DNA from: an uncultured SAR86 cluster bacterium
Lineage (GTDB): Bacteria > Pseudomonadota > Gammaproteobacteria > Magnimaribacterales > Magnimaribacteraceae
Direction of reading: 5' to 3'
NCBI GenBank assembly: GCA_902517565.1
Contig: CABYCU010000001.1
Coordinates: forward strand, 124,001-188,000
Length of the DNA stretch: 64,000 nt
This document shows, piece by piece, positions 55,124 through 64,000 of this stretch. The position numbers and the translations under genes were made by a program. Positions within the stretch are counted from its first letter, which is position 1. The number at the start of each line of letters is the position of its first letter. The notes under the pieces were generated by a model that searched no databases, was not told the DNA's origin, and worked only from the letters and a program-made list of their open reading frames with translations.

Positions 55124-55357
55124 ATGTTCGATATCGGATTACTTGAACTCCTACTGATTGGAGTTATTACCCTACTTGTTCTAGGGCCTGAAAAAATTCC
55201 TGGTGCTGTTCGCTCTGGGGCAAAAACTATCTACTGGTTTAAAAGACAAGCTTCTAATGCAAAAGAAGAGATTAATAAGGCATTTGATTTAAATGAAGTT
55301 TATCAAGATTCAAGGAATGAAGAAATCCTCGATGATGTAGAAAAAGATAAAGGTTAA
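55124..55357 (+). CDS. tatB: Sec-independent translocase TatB
   Basis: A 77-residue TatB: GLLELLLIGVITLLVLGPEK is the transmembrane helix with the TatB-specific LGPEKIP hinge, followed by an amphipathic helix. E. coli TatB is about 170 residues, so the C-terminal region is greatly reduced. Six bases after tatA. Confidence 0.92.
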   Translation: MFDIGLLELLLIGVITLLVLGPEKIPGAVRSGAKTIYWFKRQASNAKEEINKAFDLNEVYQDSRNEEILDDVEKDKG

Positions 55358-55363
55358 GTCATT

Positions 55364-56089
55364 ATGGAGAAACGTCCATTTTTAGGGCATCTACAAGAAC
55401 TAAGATCAAGAATAATTAAGTCCTTGGTCGTTATTCTTGTTTGCTTCTTGGGTCTAATATATTTTTCCAATGATATTTACCTACTTTTATCTGAACCGCT
55501 CATGACCTTCCTTCCTTCTAATTCTTCAATGATAGCAACAGAAGTCGCTTCTCCTTTTTTAACTCCCCTAAAGCTTACTTTTTATGTATCTCTTCTTGTA
55601 TCAATGCCATTCCTGCTTAATCAGATATGGAGGTTTATAGCTCCTGGGATGTACGAGAACGAAAAAAGCCTCAGCTTCTTACTTATGCTTTCAAGTCTTT
55701 TACTATTCTATCTAGGGGTTTTATTTACATATTTCCTAGTATTGCCTTTAGTTTTTGGCTTCTTCACAGGAGCGGCTCCCGATGGAATTTTAATCATGAC
55801 TGACATAAGCCGTTATTTAGATTTTGTCCTAAGTATGATGTTTGCTTTCTCTTTTGCCTTTGAGATTCCTATATTCATATTTTTACTAATATGGAGTGGA
55901 ATAAGCAGCTCAGAGAGTCTTAGAAGTAAAAGGCCTTATGTAATTATTGGATGTTTTACCATTGGTATGCTCATAACACCGCCAGATGTAATCTCACAAT
56001 CCTTACTTGCCATACCTGCATGGATTTTATTTGAATTAGGTATAGTTATGGCAAGATTCTTGGTTGAGAAAAAAGATAGAGAGTTATAA
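55364..56089 (+). CDS. tatC: Sec-independent translocase TatC
   Basis: A 241-residue membrane protein with six helices. HLQELRSRIIKS at the N-terminus binds twin-arginine signals, and FAFSFAFEIPIFIFLL carries the TatC family Glu in the fifth helix. Makes the receptor core with TatB. The gene ends 6 bases into the convergent dtd gene. Confidence 0.94.
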   Translation: MEKRPFLGHLQELRSRIIKSLVVILVCFLGLIYFSNDIYLLLSEPLMTFLPSNSSMIATEVASPFLTPLKLTFYVSLLVSMPFLLNQIWRFIAPGMYENEKSLSFLLMLSSLLLFYLGVLFTYFLVLPLVFGFFTGAAPDGILIMTDISRYLDFVLSMMFAFSFAFEIPIFIFLLIWSGISSSESLRSKRPYVIIGCFTIGMLITPPDVISQSLLAIPAWILFELGIVMARFLVEKKDREL

Positions 56090-56521
56090 TTCGAACCAGA
56101 AAGTTATAGGGCCTTCATTAACTAAGCTTATAGACATTTTCGCACCAAATTTTCCTAAATAAGGTTTTTTAAACTTTACTTCTAACAACTGCTCAAAACT
56201 ATCAAACATCTTTATACCTTTTTTAGGGTCGGCTGCTTGTGAAAAGCTTGGCTTGGTACCCTTTTTTGTCCCCACAGAGAGGGTCACTTGGGGAACAACT
56301 AAAATATCATTATTTGTTTCTTTAAGGCTGAGTGTGACCCTGCCATCTGAGTCATTAAAAATCTTATAATTAAGTAACTTGTCTGAAAGAGAGTCCAATT
56401 TTTGGAAGTTATCTTCTTTATCAAATCCAACAAACACTAATGCACCGGTATCGATCGATGCAACCAGATCTCCCTCTATCTCTACAGATGCTCTAGAAAC
56501 TCTTTGAACAAGTAACTTCAA
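56084..56521 (-). CDS. dtd: D-aminoacyl-tRNA deacylase, TTG start
   Basis: Removes D-amino acids from tRNA. A 145-residue protein with MKLLVQRVSRASVEIEG at the start and the Gly137-cisPro138 motif in NEGPITFW. The SQxT motif of E. coli (77-80) reads PQVT here, keeping Thr80. Start is TTG 56521; the previous in-frame codon is a stop, and no ATG is near, so the start is secure. It follows the aldolase by 5 bases. Confidence 0.93.
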   Translation of the reverse strand: MKLLVQRVSRASVEIEGDLVASIDTGALVFVGFDKEDNFQKLDSLSDKLLNYKIFNDSDGRVTLSLKETNNDILVVPQVTLSVGTKKGTKPSFSQAADPKKGIKMFDSFEQLLEVKFKKPYLGKFGAKMSISLVNEGPITFWFEL

Positions 56522-56526
56522 TCAAT

Positions 56527-57537
56527 TCAACTCTCTAGAGATATGTCCCATTTTCCTTCGGAAGCTAATTTATTCATTAAGGCTCTATGAGAAAGTGCTT
56601 TTTGAGCCAAGGAAGCATTTTCGGTTTTGCCCATCCATGCTTTAAGAGCGGGTTGTTGTAGTGCTCTGCCATAAGAAAAGCTGAGCTTCCAATTAAAGCC
56701 TCCTATCTTATTCATAGCATCTAAGTGAGCGGTAGCATCCAAATCAGATTGTCCTCCAGATAAAAAAGTAATGCCTGGCAAGCTTTCAGGAACATTAGCC
56801 ATTAAGCATTCAACTGTCTTTTGAGCTACTTCTTCAATATCTGCCTTAATAGAAGCATTAGATCCAGACGTGACCATATTGGGCTTAAGGATCGTACCTT
56901 CAATATCTACACCTTTATCGACTAAATTAGAAAACAAAGATTTCAAGCAACTCGAAGTGGCTTCATAACAGGCATCTATCGAATGATTTCCATCCATCAA
57001 GACTTCTGGCTCCACCATAGGAACCATATTATTTTTTTGAACGATCTTTGCATAATCAGCGAGGGCTTCCATATTTGCAGATATTGCCTCAGAGGAGGGC
57101 ATATCTTCTCCTATATTTATAACAGCTCTCCACTTAGTGAACTTAGCACCAAGTTCATAATATTCTTTTAACCTTTCATCGAGTCCTTCTAAACCTTGTG
57201 TCAAGCTCTCTTCGCTCTCCCCAATTGGTATTAATCCTTTATCAACCTTTATCCCAGGCAATGCGCCTTGAGAATTTATTATGTCAACCAAGGTTGTTCC
57301 ATCAGGCGAAATTTGTCTAATGGTTTCATCAAAGAGAATAACTCCACCTATATTTCCTTTAATGCCCTCTGATCTAAAAAGCAATTCTCTATAATCTCTT
57401 CTGTTATCTTCGGTTGAATCAACGCCTATTGAATCAAATCTTTTGCCGCAGGTTGGGTTACTCTCATCAGCGGCTAAAATTCCTTTTCCTTCAGAAACTA
57501 TATATTTAGCTATTGCACTTAAACTGTTTAAATCCAT
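56527..57537 (-). CDS. Class I fructose-bisphosphate aldolase
   Basis: A 336-residue aldolase of the animal/plant-like class I type, cleaving fructose-1,6-bisphosphate. LAADESNPTCGKRF (N-terminal motif), VEPEVLMDG (Glu176) and TILKPNMVTSG with the Schiff-base Lys218 are conserved. Many gammaproteobacteria use a class II zinc enzyme beside pgk; here a class I enzyme occupies that position. 22 bases after pgk. Confidence 0.95.
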   Translation of the reverse strand: MDLNSLSAIAKYIVSEGKGILAADESNPTCGKRFDSIGVDSTEDNRRDYRELLFRSEGIKGNIGGVILFDETIRQISPDGTTLVDIINSQGALPGIKVDKGLIPIGESEESLTQGLEGLDERLKEYYELGAKFTKWRAVINIGEDMPSSEAISANMEALADYAKIVQKNNMVPMVEPEVLMDGNHSIDACYEATSSCLKSLFSNLVDKGVDIEGTILKPNMVTSGSNASIKADIEEVAQKTVECLMANVPESLPGITFLSGGQSDLDATAHLDAMNKIGGFNWKLSFSYGRALQQPALKAWMGKTENASLAQKALSHRALMNKLASEGKWDISLES

Positions 57538-57559
57538 ATTTTTATCTCCACTAATAAAT

Positions 57560-58714
57560 TCAATTAGCCTTATTCCTTAAGGCTTCTATTGCAGGCAATT
57601 CCTTTCCTTCCATGAATTCTAAGAATGCCCCACCTGCGGTTGAAACATAATCGAGCTGGTCTAAGACGCCAGCTTTATCAGCTGCAGAAATGGTATCTCC
57701 TCCTCCAGCAACTGAAAAGGCTTTTGAAGAAATAATCATTTTAGCAATCTGAATTGTGCCTTTATCAAAATTATCTTTTTCAAAAAAACCTATCGGACCA
57801 TTCCATAATATAGTCCCTGCATTCTTAATTATTGGCTCTATGTCAATTAATGAGTTAGGAGCAATGTCAAAAATAGCTTCATTCTGATTAATAGAATTAA
57901 CAGAGGTAACTCTGCCAGGCCTGTTGGGATCTTCAGAAACTACTACAGAGTCTGGAATAATGATCTTGGGGTTTTTCAAAAGTTCTTTTGCTTCAGAGAG
58001 CATCGATTCTTCAATTAAAGACTTGCCAACTTCTACGCCCATAGCAGCTATACATGTATTAGCAATGCCTCCACCCAAGATAACTTTTTCCATAGAATTA
58101 GAAAGCGAATCAATAAGACTTAATTTACTAGATATCTTTGCTCCCCCAAGAATTGCCACAGAGCCTTTTGAATCTTCTTTTACTTTCGTCAAAGCATTAA
58201 GTTCTTCATCTAGCAATAAACCTGCACAAGCTTCATCAGAACAGGTTATTACTCCTGTAGTCGATGCATGCGCTCTGTGAGAGGTTGCAAATGCATCCAT
58301 GACAAAAACATCGCCAAGGCTAGCCAGCCTCTTAGATAAATTTATATCATTAGTCTTCTCCCCAATATTAAATCGAGTATTTTCGATAACTAAAAGATTC
58401 GAAGCATGTTCTAAACTTTCAAGTTCATCTAAGGAGTAAAGAGGAATTCTTCTATTTAATAGCTGCTCTAATTCTTTGACCACAGGTGCCAGAGAGAAAT
58501 TCTGCTGAAGCATGCCATTTTCTTCAGGTCTTCCAAGATGACTCATGATCAAAAGCCGTGCTCCTGATTCAATAATATAATTTAGAGTTGGTAAAGATCT
58601 GATAATCCTTTCTTGATTTGTTACCGTACCATTCTCAATTGGAGCATTTAAGTCTAATCTCAATAAAACCGACTTGTTGCTTAAGTCAATTTCATTAAGC
58701 TTTTTGTAACCCAT
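57560..58714 (-). CDS. pgk: Phosphoglycerate kinase
   Basis: A 384-residue glycolytic enzyme. RLDLNAPIENG, MSHLGRPEE and the C-terminal AGGGDTISAADKAG are the family signatures, and KVILGGGIANT is in the hinge region. 2 bases after tkt, 22 bases before the aldolase gene, so a polycistronic unit is likely. Confidence 0.97.
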   Translation of the reverse strand: MGYKKLNEIDLSNKSVLLRLDLNAPIENGTVTNQERIIRSLPTLNYIIESGARLLIMSHLGRPEENGMLQQNFSLAPVVKELEQLLNRRIPLYSLDELESLEHASNLLVIENTRFNIGEKTNDINLSKRLASLGDVFVMDAFATSHRAHASTTGVITCSDEACAGLLLDEELNALTKVKEDSKGSVAILGGAKISSKLSLIDSLSNSMEKVILGGGIANTCIAAMGVEVGKSLIEESMLSEAKELLKNPKIIIPDSVVVSEDPNRPGRVTSVNSINQNEAIFDIAPNSLIDIEPIIKNAGTILWNGPIGFFEKDNFDKGTIQIAKMIISSKAFSVAGGGDTISAADKAGVLDQLDYVSTAGGAFLEFMEGKELPAIEALRNKAN

Positions 58715-58716
58715 TT

Positions 58717-60705
58717 CTAGAGATCGAGTTTTGCGATGATTTGTTCTTTCGTAAATCCAAAATGGTCAAAAAGAACTCCTCCTGGGGCTGATTCACCAAA
58801 TGTATCCATTCCAATAACTTCACCCTCCAGACCGACATATTTTCTCCACCAGTCAACATGAGAAGCTTCGATAGCTATTCTTTTTATACCTTTACCTAAA
58901 ACAGATTCTTTGTATTCCTCTGATTGAATATCAAACCTTTCCGAACAAGGCATTGAAACAACTCTTATAGGAGTCCTGTCTTTCACTTCTTCAGCTATAG
59001 TCATAGCCAATTCCACTTCAGATCCAGTAGCTATAAAAACAAGTTTGGGCTCTACTTCTGGTTCGAAAAGCTTATAAGCTCCCTTCTTCATAGATTCAAC
59101 TTGGCTTTTAGTTCTTACAAAATTAGGTAGGCCTTGTCTTGATAATATTAACGCCGAGGGTTTATCTGTATTTTCCAGAGCGGCAAGCCATGAAATAGCT
59201 GTTTCAGAAGTGTCACAAGGTCTCCATGTTTCTAAATTCGGAGTAGTTCTTAGACTTGTTAAATGCTCAATAGGTTGATGAGTAGGTCCATCTTCTCCAA
59301 CCCCTATAGAATCATGAGAATATACAAGTATTGTCTGTATTTTCATCAAAGCAGCCATTCTGACTGCGTTTCTAGCATAATCTAAGAATGTTAAGAAGGT
59401 TCCTCCATAGGCCTTTAAACCTCCATGTAGAACCATACCATTCATAATACCGGTCATACCAAACTCTCTAACACCATAATTAATATAGTTTCCAGAAAAA
59501 TCATCTACTCTAATTTCTTTTGTTCCATCCCAATTGGTATTGTTTGAACCTGTAAGGTCTGCAGATCCACCTAATAGCTCTGGAATTAAAGGACCTAAAA
59601 CATTTAGAACCTTTTGAGAAGAAACTCTTGTGGCCATCTTAGGGAGATCTTCTTGTACTTCCTTTATGAAAGAATAAATACTTTCCTCGATTCCATCTGG
59701 TAGAGCGCCAGCAATCAATCTCTTTAATTCAATTGATAATTCCGGATTATCAGATGCATATTCTTCAAAAGTCTTATTCCAAGAGTCTTCTTTTAAATTA
59801 CCAGACTCTCTTGCATCCCAATCTTCATAAATTTCTTGAGGTATATCAAACGGGTCATTTTCCCAATTTAATTCATTCCTAGTTAGGGCTATCTCATCAG
59901 GATTCACAATAGCACCATGAGCAGCAGCTGTTCCAGCCATATTTGGTGAACCTTTCCCTATAACGGTCTTACAGCATATTATTGTAGGCTTATCAGCATT
60001 TGATTTTGCTTTCTGGATAGCCTGATCTATTTCCTCAGAATTATGTCCATCTATATTTGGAATAACCTCCCATCCATAAGATTCAAATCTTCTTGGAATA
60101 TCTTCTGTGAACCAACCTTCTACATTCCCATCTATTGAAATATCATTATCGTCATATAAAACTATTAGATTTCCAAGACCTAGTGTTCCCGCTAAAGAAC
60201 AGGCTTCATGAGAAATGCCTTCCATCAAACACCCATCTCCAGTGAATACATAAGTCATGTGATCTATAATCTGATGTTTTTCAGTATTAAATCTGGACGC
60301 TAAAACCTTTTCAGCTATGGCCATTCCTACTGCATTCGAAATTCCTTGTCCCAGCGGTCCGGTCGTTGTTTCAACGCCAGGTGTTATTCCAAATTCTGGA
60401 TGACCAGCAGTTTTAGAGTGCAATTGCCTAAAATCTTTAAGGTCTTCAATAGACAAATCATAACCCGATAGGTGCAAAAGGCTATATATGAGCATAGATC
60501 CATGACCATTAGATAATACAAATCTGTCTCTGTTAAACCAATCTGGGTTTTTAGGATTATGACTTAGATGTCTTTGCCAAAGAACTTCAGCAATATCAGC
60601 CATGCCCATAGGCATACCAGAATGGCCTGAATTTGCTTCATTCACTGCATCTAAAGTCAGTATTCTGAGGGCGTTTGCTGATTGGGAGCTTGAAATTTTA
60701 CTCAT
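58717..60705 (-). CDS. tkt: Transketolase
   Basis: A 662-residue thiamine-diphosphate enzyme of the pentose phosphate and Calvin-type pathways. [18 protein letters not shown], the TPP-binding [13 protein letters not shown] to DDNDISIDG, and [16 protein letters not shown] match. Start of the tkt-pgk-fba unit. A glyceraldehyde-3-phosphate dehydrogenase gene, usual in this cluster, is absent. Confidence 0.96.
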   Translation of the reverse strand: MSKISSSQSANALRILTLDAVNEANSGHSGMPMGMADIAEVLWQRHLSHNPKNPDWFNRDRFVLSNGHGSMLIYSLLHLSGYDLSIEDLKDFRQLHSKTAGHPEFGITPGVETTTGPLGQGISNAVGMAIAEKVLASRFNTEKHQIIDHMTYVFTGDGCLMEGISHEACSLAGTLGLGNLIVLYDDNDISIDGNVEGWFTEDIPRRFESYGWEVIPNIDGHNSEEIDQAIQKAKSNADKPTIICCKTVIGKGSPNMAGTAAAHGAIVNPDEIALTRNELNWENDPFDIPQEIYEDWDARESGNLKEDSWNKTFEEYASDNPELSIELKRLIAGALPDGIEESIYSFIKEVQEDLPKMATRVSSQKVLNVLGPLIPELLGGSADLTGSNNTNWDGTKEIRVDDFSGNYINYGVREFGMTGIMNGMVLHGGLKAYGGTFLTFLDYARNAVRMAALMKIQTILVYSHDSIGVGEDGPTHQPIEHLTSLRTTPNLETWRPCDTSETAISWLAALENTDKPSALILSRQGLPNFVRTKSQVESMKKGAYKLFEPEVEPKLVFIATGSEVELAMTIAEEVKDRTPIRVVSMPCSERFDIQSEEYKESVLGKGIKRIAIEASHVDWWRKYVGLEGEVIGMDTFGESAPGGVLFDHFGFTKEQIIAKLDL

Positions 60706-60762
60706 TTTCTAGAGATTTATATTGTCGCCGAAATATTTTTTTATGTATATAGAAATACCACC

Positions 60763-60778
60763 AAAAATGCACATTTTT
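60763..60778. promoter_or_regulatory. Imperfect palindrome between tkt and metK
   Basis: AAAAATG and CATTTTT flank a two-base centre in a 128-base divergent spacer. A TAAAAT at 60802-60807 may be the metK -10 element, without a recognisable -35. The palindrome could be a shared operator or chance in AT-rich DNA. Confidence 0.25.
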
Positions 60779-60833
60779 TAAGCAAAACCTTCTCTATTGT
60801 GTAAAATACGCGCTCTTTAAAATTGAAGATCCT

Positions 60834-61991
60834 ATGTCCGAATATAAAATTTTTACTTCTGAATCCGTATCTGAAGGACATCCAGACAAGATGGCAGATC
60901 AAATTTCTGATGCTGTCCTCGATGCTATGCTAAAAGATGATCCTAATTCAAGAGTTGCTTGCGAAACTCTAGTGAAAGACAATTTAGTTGTACTAGCTGG
61001 AGAAATTACGAGTGCATCTGAACCAGATCTAGATGCCATAACCAGAAAGGTTATTTTAGATATAGGTTATGACAACATAGATGTAGGTTGTGATGGGAAT
61101 ACTTGCGAAATAATTAACGCGCTAGGAAAACAATCTCAAGATATAGCACAAGGTGTTAATGAAGGGGAAGGAGAAGATCTTGAGCAAGGTGCTGGAGACC
61201 AAGGCTTGATGTTTGGATATGCCACTAACGAGACTGAAGTCTTAATGCCGGCACCAATTACATATTCACATAGACTGGTTGAACAACAAGCCTTTATAAG
61301 AAAAAGTAATAAATTATCTTGGCTTAGACCGGATGCTAAAAGTCAAGTTAGTTTTGTATATGGAGATGACGGAAAACCACAATCTATCTCAGCAGTCGTT
61401 CTCTCAACACAGCATGATCCGGATATCTCGCAAAGAGAATTAAGAGAGTGTGTGATGGAAGAGATAATCAAACCTATACTTCCATCTAATTGGCTAAATG
61501 AAAATACAAAATATTTCATAAATCCAACTGGTAAATTTGAAATAGGAGGACCGGTGGGAGATTGCGGATTAACAGGAAGAAAAATTATTGTAGATACTTA
61601 TGGAGGGATGGCAAGACATGGAGGTGGAGCCTTTTCTGGAAAAGATCCTTCTAAAGTGGATAGGTCTGCTGCTTATGCGGGTAGGTATGTAGCTAAAAAT
61701 ATTGTTGCTGCGGGTTTGGCCGATAGATGCGAGATACAAGTATCCTATGCAATTGGTGTTGCCGAGCCAACTTCCATTAGTGTCAATACTTTTGGAACCT
61801 CGAAAATAGATGAGAACAAGATTGCACAACTTATCAGGGAGAATTTTGATCTTAGACCAAGGCAATTGATCAAGATGCTTGATTTAAAAAGACCAATATA
61901 TCAATCTACTGCCGCATATGGCCACTTTGGAAGAGAGGAAAGTGCTTTTACTTGGGAAAAAACAGATAAAGCTGAAGCTTTAAAAGGATAA
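60834..61991 (+). CDS. metK: S-adenosylmethionine synthetase
   Basis: Makes SAM from methionine and ATP. 385 residues with [20 protein letters not shown], shortened at the end, [12 protein letters not shown] and [19 protein letters not shown], all standard. 5 bases before ahcY, so synthesis and recycling of the methyl cycle are coupled. No SAM riboswitch is recognised upstream. Confidence 0.97.
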   Translation: MSEYKIFTSESVSEGHPDKMADQISDAVLDAMLKDDPNSRVACETLVKDNLVVLAGEITSASEPDLDAITRKVILDIGYDNIDVGCDGNTCEIINALGKQSQDIAQGVNEGEGEDLEQGAGDQGLMFGYATNETEVLMPAPITYSHRLVEQQAFIRKSNKLSWLRPDAKSQVSFVYGDDGKPQSISAVVLSTQHDPDISQRELRECVMEEIIKPILPSNWLNENTKYFINPTGKFEIGGPVGDCGLTGRKIIVDTYGGMARHGGGAFSGKDPSKVDRSAAYAGRYVAKNIVAAGLADRCEIQVSYAIGVAEPTSISVNTFGTSKIDENKIAQLIRENFDLRPRQLIKMLDLKRPIYQSTAAYGHFGREESAFTWEKTDKAEALKG

Positions 61992-61996
61992 AAATT

Positions 61997-63394
61997 ATGA
62001 ATAATAACGACTATAAAGTTGCTGATATGGAGTTATCGGATTGGGGAAGAAAAGAAATAGTTATAGCTCAATCAGAGATGCCGGCATTAATGAAGTTAAG
62101 AGAAAGATATGGATCACAACAACCCCTTAAAGGAGCAAAGATACTAGGATGTATCCATATGACTATACAGACTGCAGTTTTAATAGAAACTTTAACAGCC
62201 TTAGGTGCTGAAGTTAGGTGGTCGGGTTGTAATATTTTTTCTACGCAAGATCACGCGGCCGCTGCAATAGCAAAATCTGGAGTATCTGTATTTGCATGGA
62301 AAGGTCAAACTGAAGAAGAATTTGATTGGTGTATTGAACAAACTATCTTATGTGATGGTAAACCCTGGGATGCAAATATGATTCTTGATGATGGGGGCGA
62401 CCTTACGTCCATGGTCCATAATAAATATCCTGAAATATTAGAAAATATACACGGCATCACAGAAGAAACAACTACTGGAGTTCTGAGGCTTAATGAAATG
62501 ATTGAAAAAGGTGAGTTGAAAGTTCCAGCTATAAATGTCAATGATTCCGTAACAAAGTCAAAAAATGATAACAAATATGGAACTAGGCACAGTCTAAATG
62601 ATGGAATAAAAAGAGGAACTGATATGTTCCTAGCAGGCAGAAAGGCTCTGGTAATTGGTTATGGTGATGTAGGCAAGGGTTCAGCTCAAAGTCTTAAACA
62701 AGAAGGTATGGTGGTAAGAGTAACTGAAATAGATCCTATTTGTGCCATGCAAGCGTGTATGGATGGCTACGAAGTGGTTTCACCATATATTGACGGTATA
62801 AATAATGATTCTGAAGACTCCATTAATCTATCATTGCTAGGTGATACTGATCTTATTGTTACAACAACCGGAAACTATAAGGTCTGTGATAAACATATGC
62901 TCAAGGCAGCAAAAAACGGAGCAGTTGTATGTAATATAGGTCATTTTGATACTGAAATAGATACACAATACTTGAGAGATGAGTGGTGCTGGGAAGAAGT
63001 AAAGCCACAAGTCCATAAAATATTCAGAGATACCAAAGCTGGAGACACACCAAATCTGGATAGTGATAATTATATTATTCTTCTTTCTGAAGGGAGATTG
63101 GTCAATTTAGGAAATGCAACAGGTCACCCATCAAGAATTATGGATGGCTCTTTCGCAAATCAGGTTCTGGCTCAAATGTATTTATATGAGAAGAAATTTG
63201 CCCAAATAAATGATGAAGAAAAAAAACAAGAACTTATCAAAGTGGAGGTTTTACCTAAAAAACTTGATGAAGAGGTGGCTGCTTACATGGTAGAGGGTTT
63301 CGGCGGCGTTATGACTAAACTTTCTTCTGATCAAGCAGACTATATTAATGTACCTGAAGAGGGCCCGTTCAAATCGGAAATATATAAATATTAA
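61997..63394 (+). CDS. ahcY: Adenosylhomocysteinase
   Basis: Hydrolyses S-adenosylhomocysteine to adenosine and homocysteine, relieving methyltransferase inhibition. 465 residues; NAD-binding [24 protein letters not shown], and [19 protein letters not shown] are typical. It includes the ~40-residue internal insertion common to bacterial and plant forms. Co-transcribed with metK. Adenosine made here could be taken up by the PfkB-like kinase at the window's left edge, if that is an adenosine kinase (inference). Confidence 0.96.
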   Translation: MNNNDYKVADMELSDWGRKEIVIAQSEMPALMKLRERYGSQQPLKGAKILGCIHMTIQTAVLIETLTALGAEVRWSGCNIFSTQDHAAAAIAKSGVSVFAWKGQTEEEFDWCIEQTILCDGKPWDANMILDDGGDLTSMVHNKYPEILENIHGITEETTTGVLRLNEMIEKGELKVPAINVNDSVTKSKNDNKYGTRHSLNDGIKRGTDMFLAGRKALVIGYGDVGKGSAQSLKQEGMVVRVTEIDPICAMQACMDGYEVVSPYIDGINNDSEDSINLSLLGDTDLIVTTTGNYKVCDKHMLKAAKNGAVVCNIGHFDTEIDTQYLRDEWCWEEVKPQVHKIFRDTKAGDTPNLDSDNYIILLSEGRLVNLGNATGHPSRIMDGSFANQVLAQMYLYEKKFAQINDEEKKQELIKVEVLPKKLDEEVAAYMVEGFGGVMTKLSSDQADYINVPEEGPFKSEIYKY

Positions 63395-63501
63395 TTGGAA
63401 GTATTTATCATAAGACCCCAAAATTTTTGTTTTGAGTTTTTCAAGATCCCTACTAATGGTCAATTGAAGCTAATATACAGAAACTTATTCTAATAAAAGA
63501 T

Positions 63502-64000
63502 ATGGCTAAAAAAGAAAATAAAGTAAATGCTCTCTGGGGGGGAAGGTTTAATTCTGGCACAAATCATTTGGCCCAGTCTTTTTCAGCTTCTGTTGATATA
63601 GATAAAAGACTATTTAAGACTGATATCCAAGGTTCAATTGCTTATGCTGAGATTTTAAAAAAAGCCAACATAATTAGTGCAAAGGAACTCAGCAAAATTA
63701 AGAAAGGCCTTAAAAAGATATTAGAAGAAATAATACAAGATAAATTTAATTGGGACCCTGCACTTGAAGATGTTCATATGAACATAGAATCAAGGCTAAC
63801 AGCAATTTCTGGTATTGCCGCAAAAAAAATCCATACTGGCAGATCCAGAAATGATCAAGTTGCTACAGATTTAAGATTATTTCTAATGGAAAAAACTGAT
63901 GATATTTCTAATTTATTAATCTCATTGCAAGAATCCATTCTTTCAAAAGCTGAAATATATGCTGACTCTATAATGCCTGGCTTAACCCATCTTCAGATAG
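63502..64000 (+). CDS. argH: Argininosuccinate lyase, 3' end cut off
   Basis: The first 166 residues of ArgH from ATG 63502 to the end of the window. NALWGGRFNSGTNHLAQSFS is the family N-terminus; LEDVHMNIESRL and HTGRSRNDQVATDLRLF are the substrate-binding segments. It catalyses the last step of arginine synthesis. 107 bases after ahcY; that gap holds no recognisable element and no good terminator. Confidence 0.95.
   Translation, partial: MAKKENKVNALWGGRFNSGTNHLAQSFSASVDIDKRLFKTDIQGSIAYAEILKKANIISAKELSKIKKGLKKILEEIIQDKFNWDPALEDVHMNIESRLTAISGIAAKKIHTGRSRNDQVATDLRLFLMEKTDDISNLLISLQESILSKAEIYADSIMPGLTHLQI

Noticed and set aside
60706-60833. SAM or SAH riboswitch before metK-ahcY
   Set aside because: The leader is short and none of the SAM-I/II/V or SAH consensus segments could be recognised. 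A covariance search would settle it.
63395-63501. Terminator after ahcY (CCCCAAAATTTTTG region)
   Set aside because: The pairing is A/T only and weak; no GC stem followed by a T-run.
1-64000. CRISPR array, tRNA or rRNA genes, insertion sequences, prophage
   Set aside because: No spaced direct repeats, no transposase or integrase motifs, and no gap large enough and structured enough for tRNA or rRNA genes apart from the 6S RNA.

Overview
The window is a dense, AT-rich (about one third G+C by eye) stretch of bacterial chromosome with about 70 genes, almost no spacer, and many 1-8 nt gene overlaps. Several blocks have classic gammaproteobacterial order: dksA-pcnB; pepP-ubiH; zapA-6S RNA-fau-ilvA-rpiA; miaB-phoH-ybeY-corC-lnt; ubiE-ubiB-hisE-tatABC; coaBC next to rpmB-rpmG. 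Low G+C, compactness and many acyl-CoA, flavin and esterase genes suggest a streamlined marine gammaproteobacterium such as the SAR86 group. That placement is inference. No tRNA, rRNA, insertion sequence, phage gene or CRISPR array was seen, and no gene-free gap exceeds about 210 bases.

Layout. 1-7.5 kb: end of a PfkB-type kinase, a DksA with a histone-like tail, poly(A) polymerase, a deoxynucleoside kinase, acetyl-CoA synthetase, MsrA, and a Nudix/metallo-beta-lactamase pair. 7.6-18.8 kb: oxidoreductases and hydrolases around a five-gene valine-degradation operon (mmsA, acyl-CoA dehydrogenase, enoyl-CoA hydratase, 3-hydroxyisobutyryl-CoA hydrolase, mmsB), followed by an MFS transporter/luciferase-like/lipocalin-like group. 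18.9-26 kb: nnrD-tsaE-phosphatase, then a LhgO-like oxidase and a Gfo/Idh/MocA-aldo/keto reductase-TauD-like dioxygenase run. 25.9-29.2 kb: the Anbu proteasome-like peptidase, divergent from its usual partners (permuted ATP-grasp and alpha-E proteins), with no transglutaminase gene. 29.2-32.7 kb: two exported or membrane-anchored esterases, a methyltransferase and an SDR.

32.7-43 kb is housekeeping: priA, ribosomal protein L31 type B with an acidic repeat tail and its terminator, a two-repeat orphan protein, coaBC, L28 and L33 (the 51-codon rpmG lies at 37775-37930), ubiH, pepP, a coiled-coil protein, zapA, a good 6S RNA, fau, ilvA. 43-51.4 kb: rpiA, glutathione peroxidase, L,D-transpeptidase, the lnt-corC-ybeY-phoH-miaB envelope/RNA block, DUF1820 and oligoribonuclease. 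51.4-64 kb: a DUF6279-like lipoprotein, ubiE-ubiB without ubiJ, hisE, tatABC, dtd, a glycolytic trio (tkt, pgk, class I aldolase) lacking gap, then metK-ahcY and the start of argH.

Most of the window is ordinary core genome. The best candidates for a second look are the reduced Anbu locus, the charged low-complexity tails on DksA (basic) and L31 (acidic), both coded by near-perfect DNA repeats, the internally duplicated orphan protein at 35.5-36.2 kb, and the unassigned small-molecule gene groups at 15.5-18.8 and 21.7-25.9 kb. No clearly new defence, mobile or secretion system was found.
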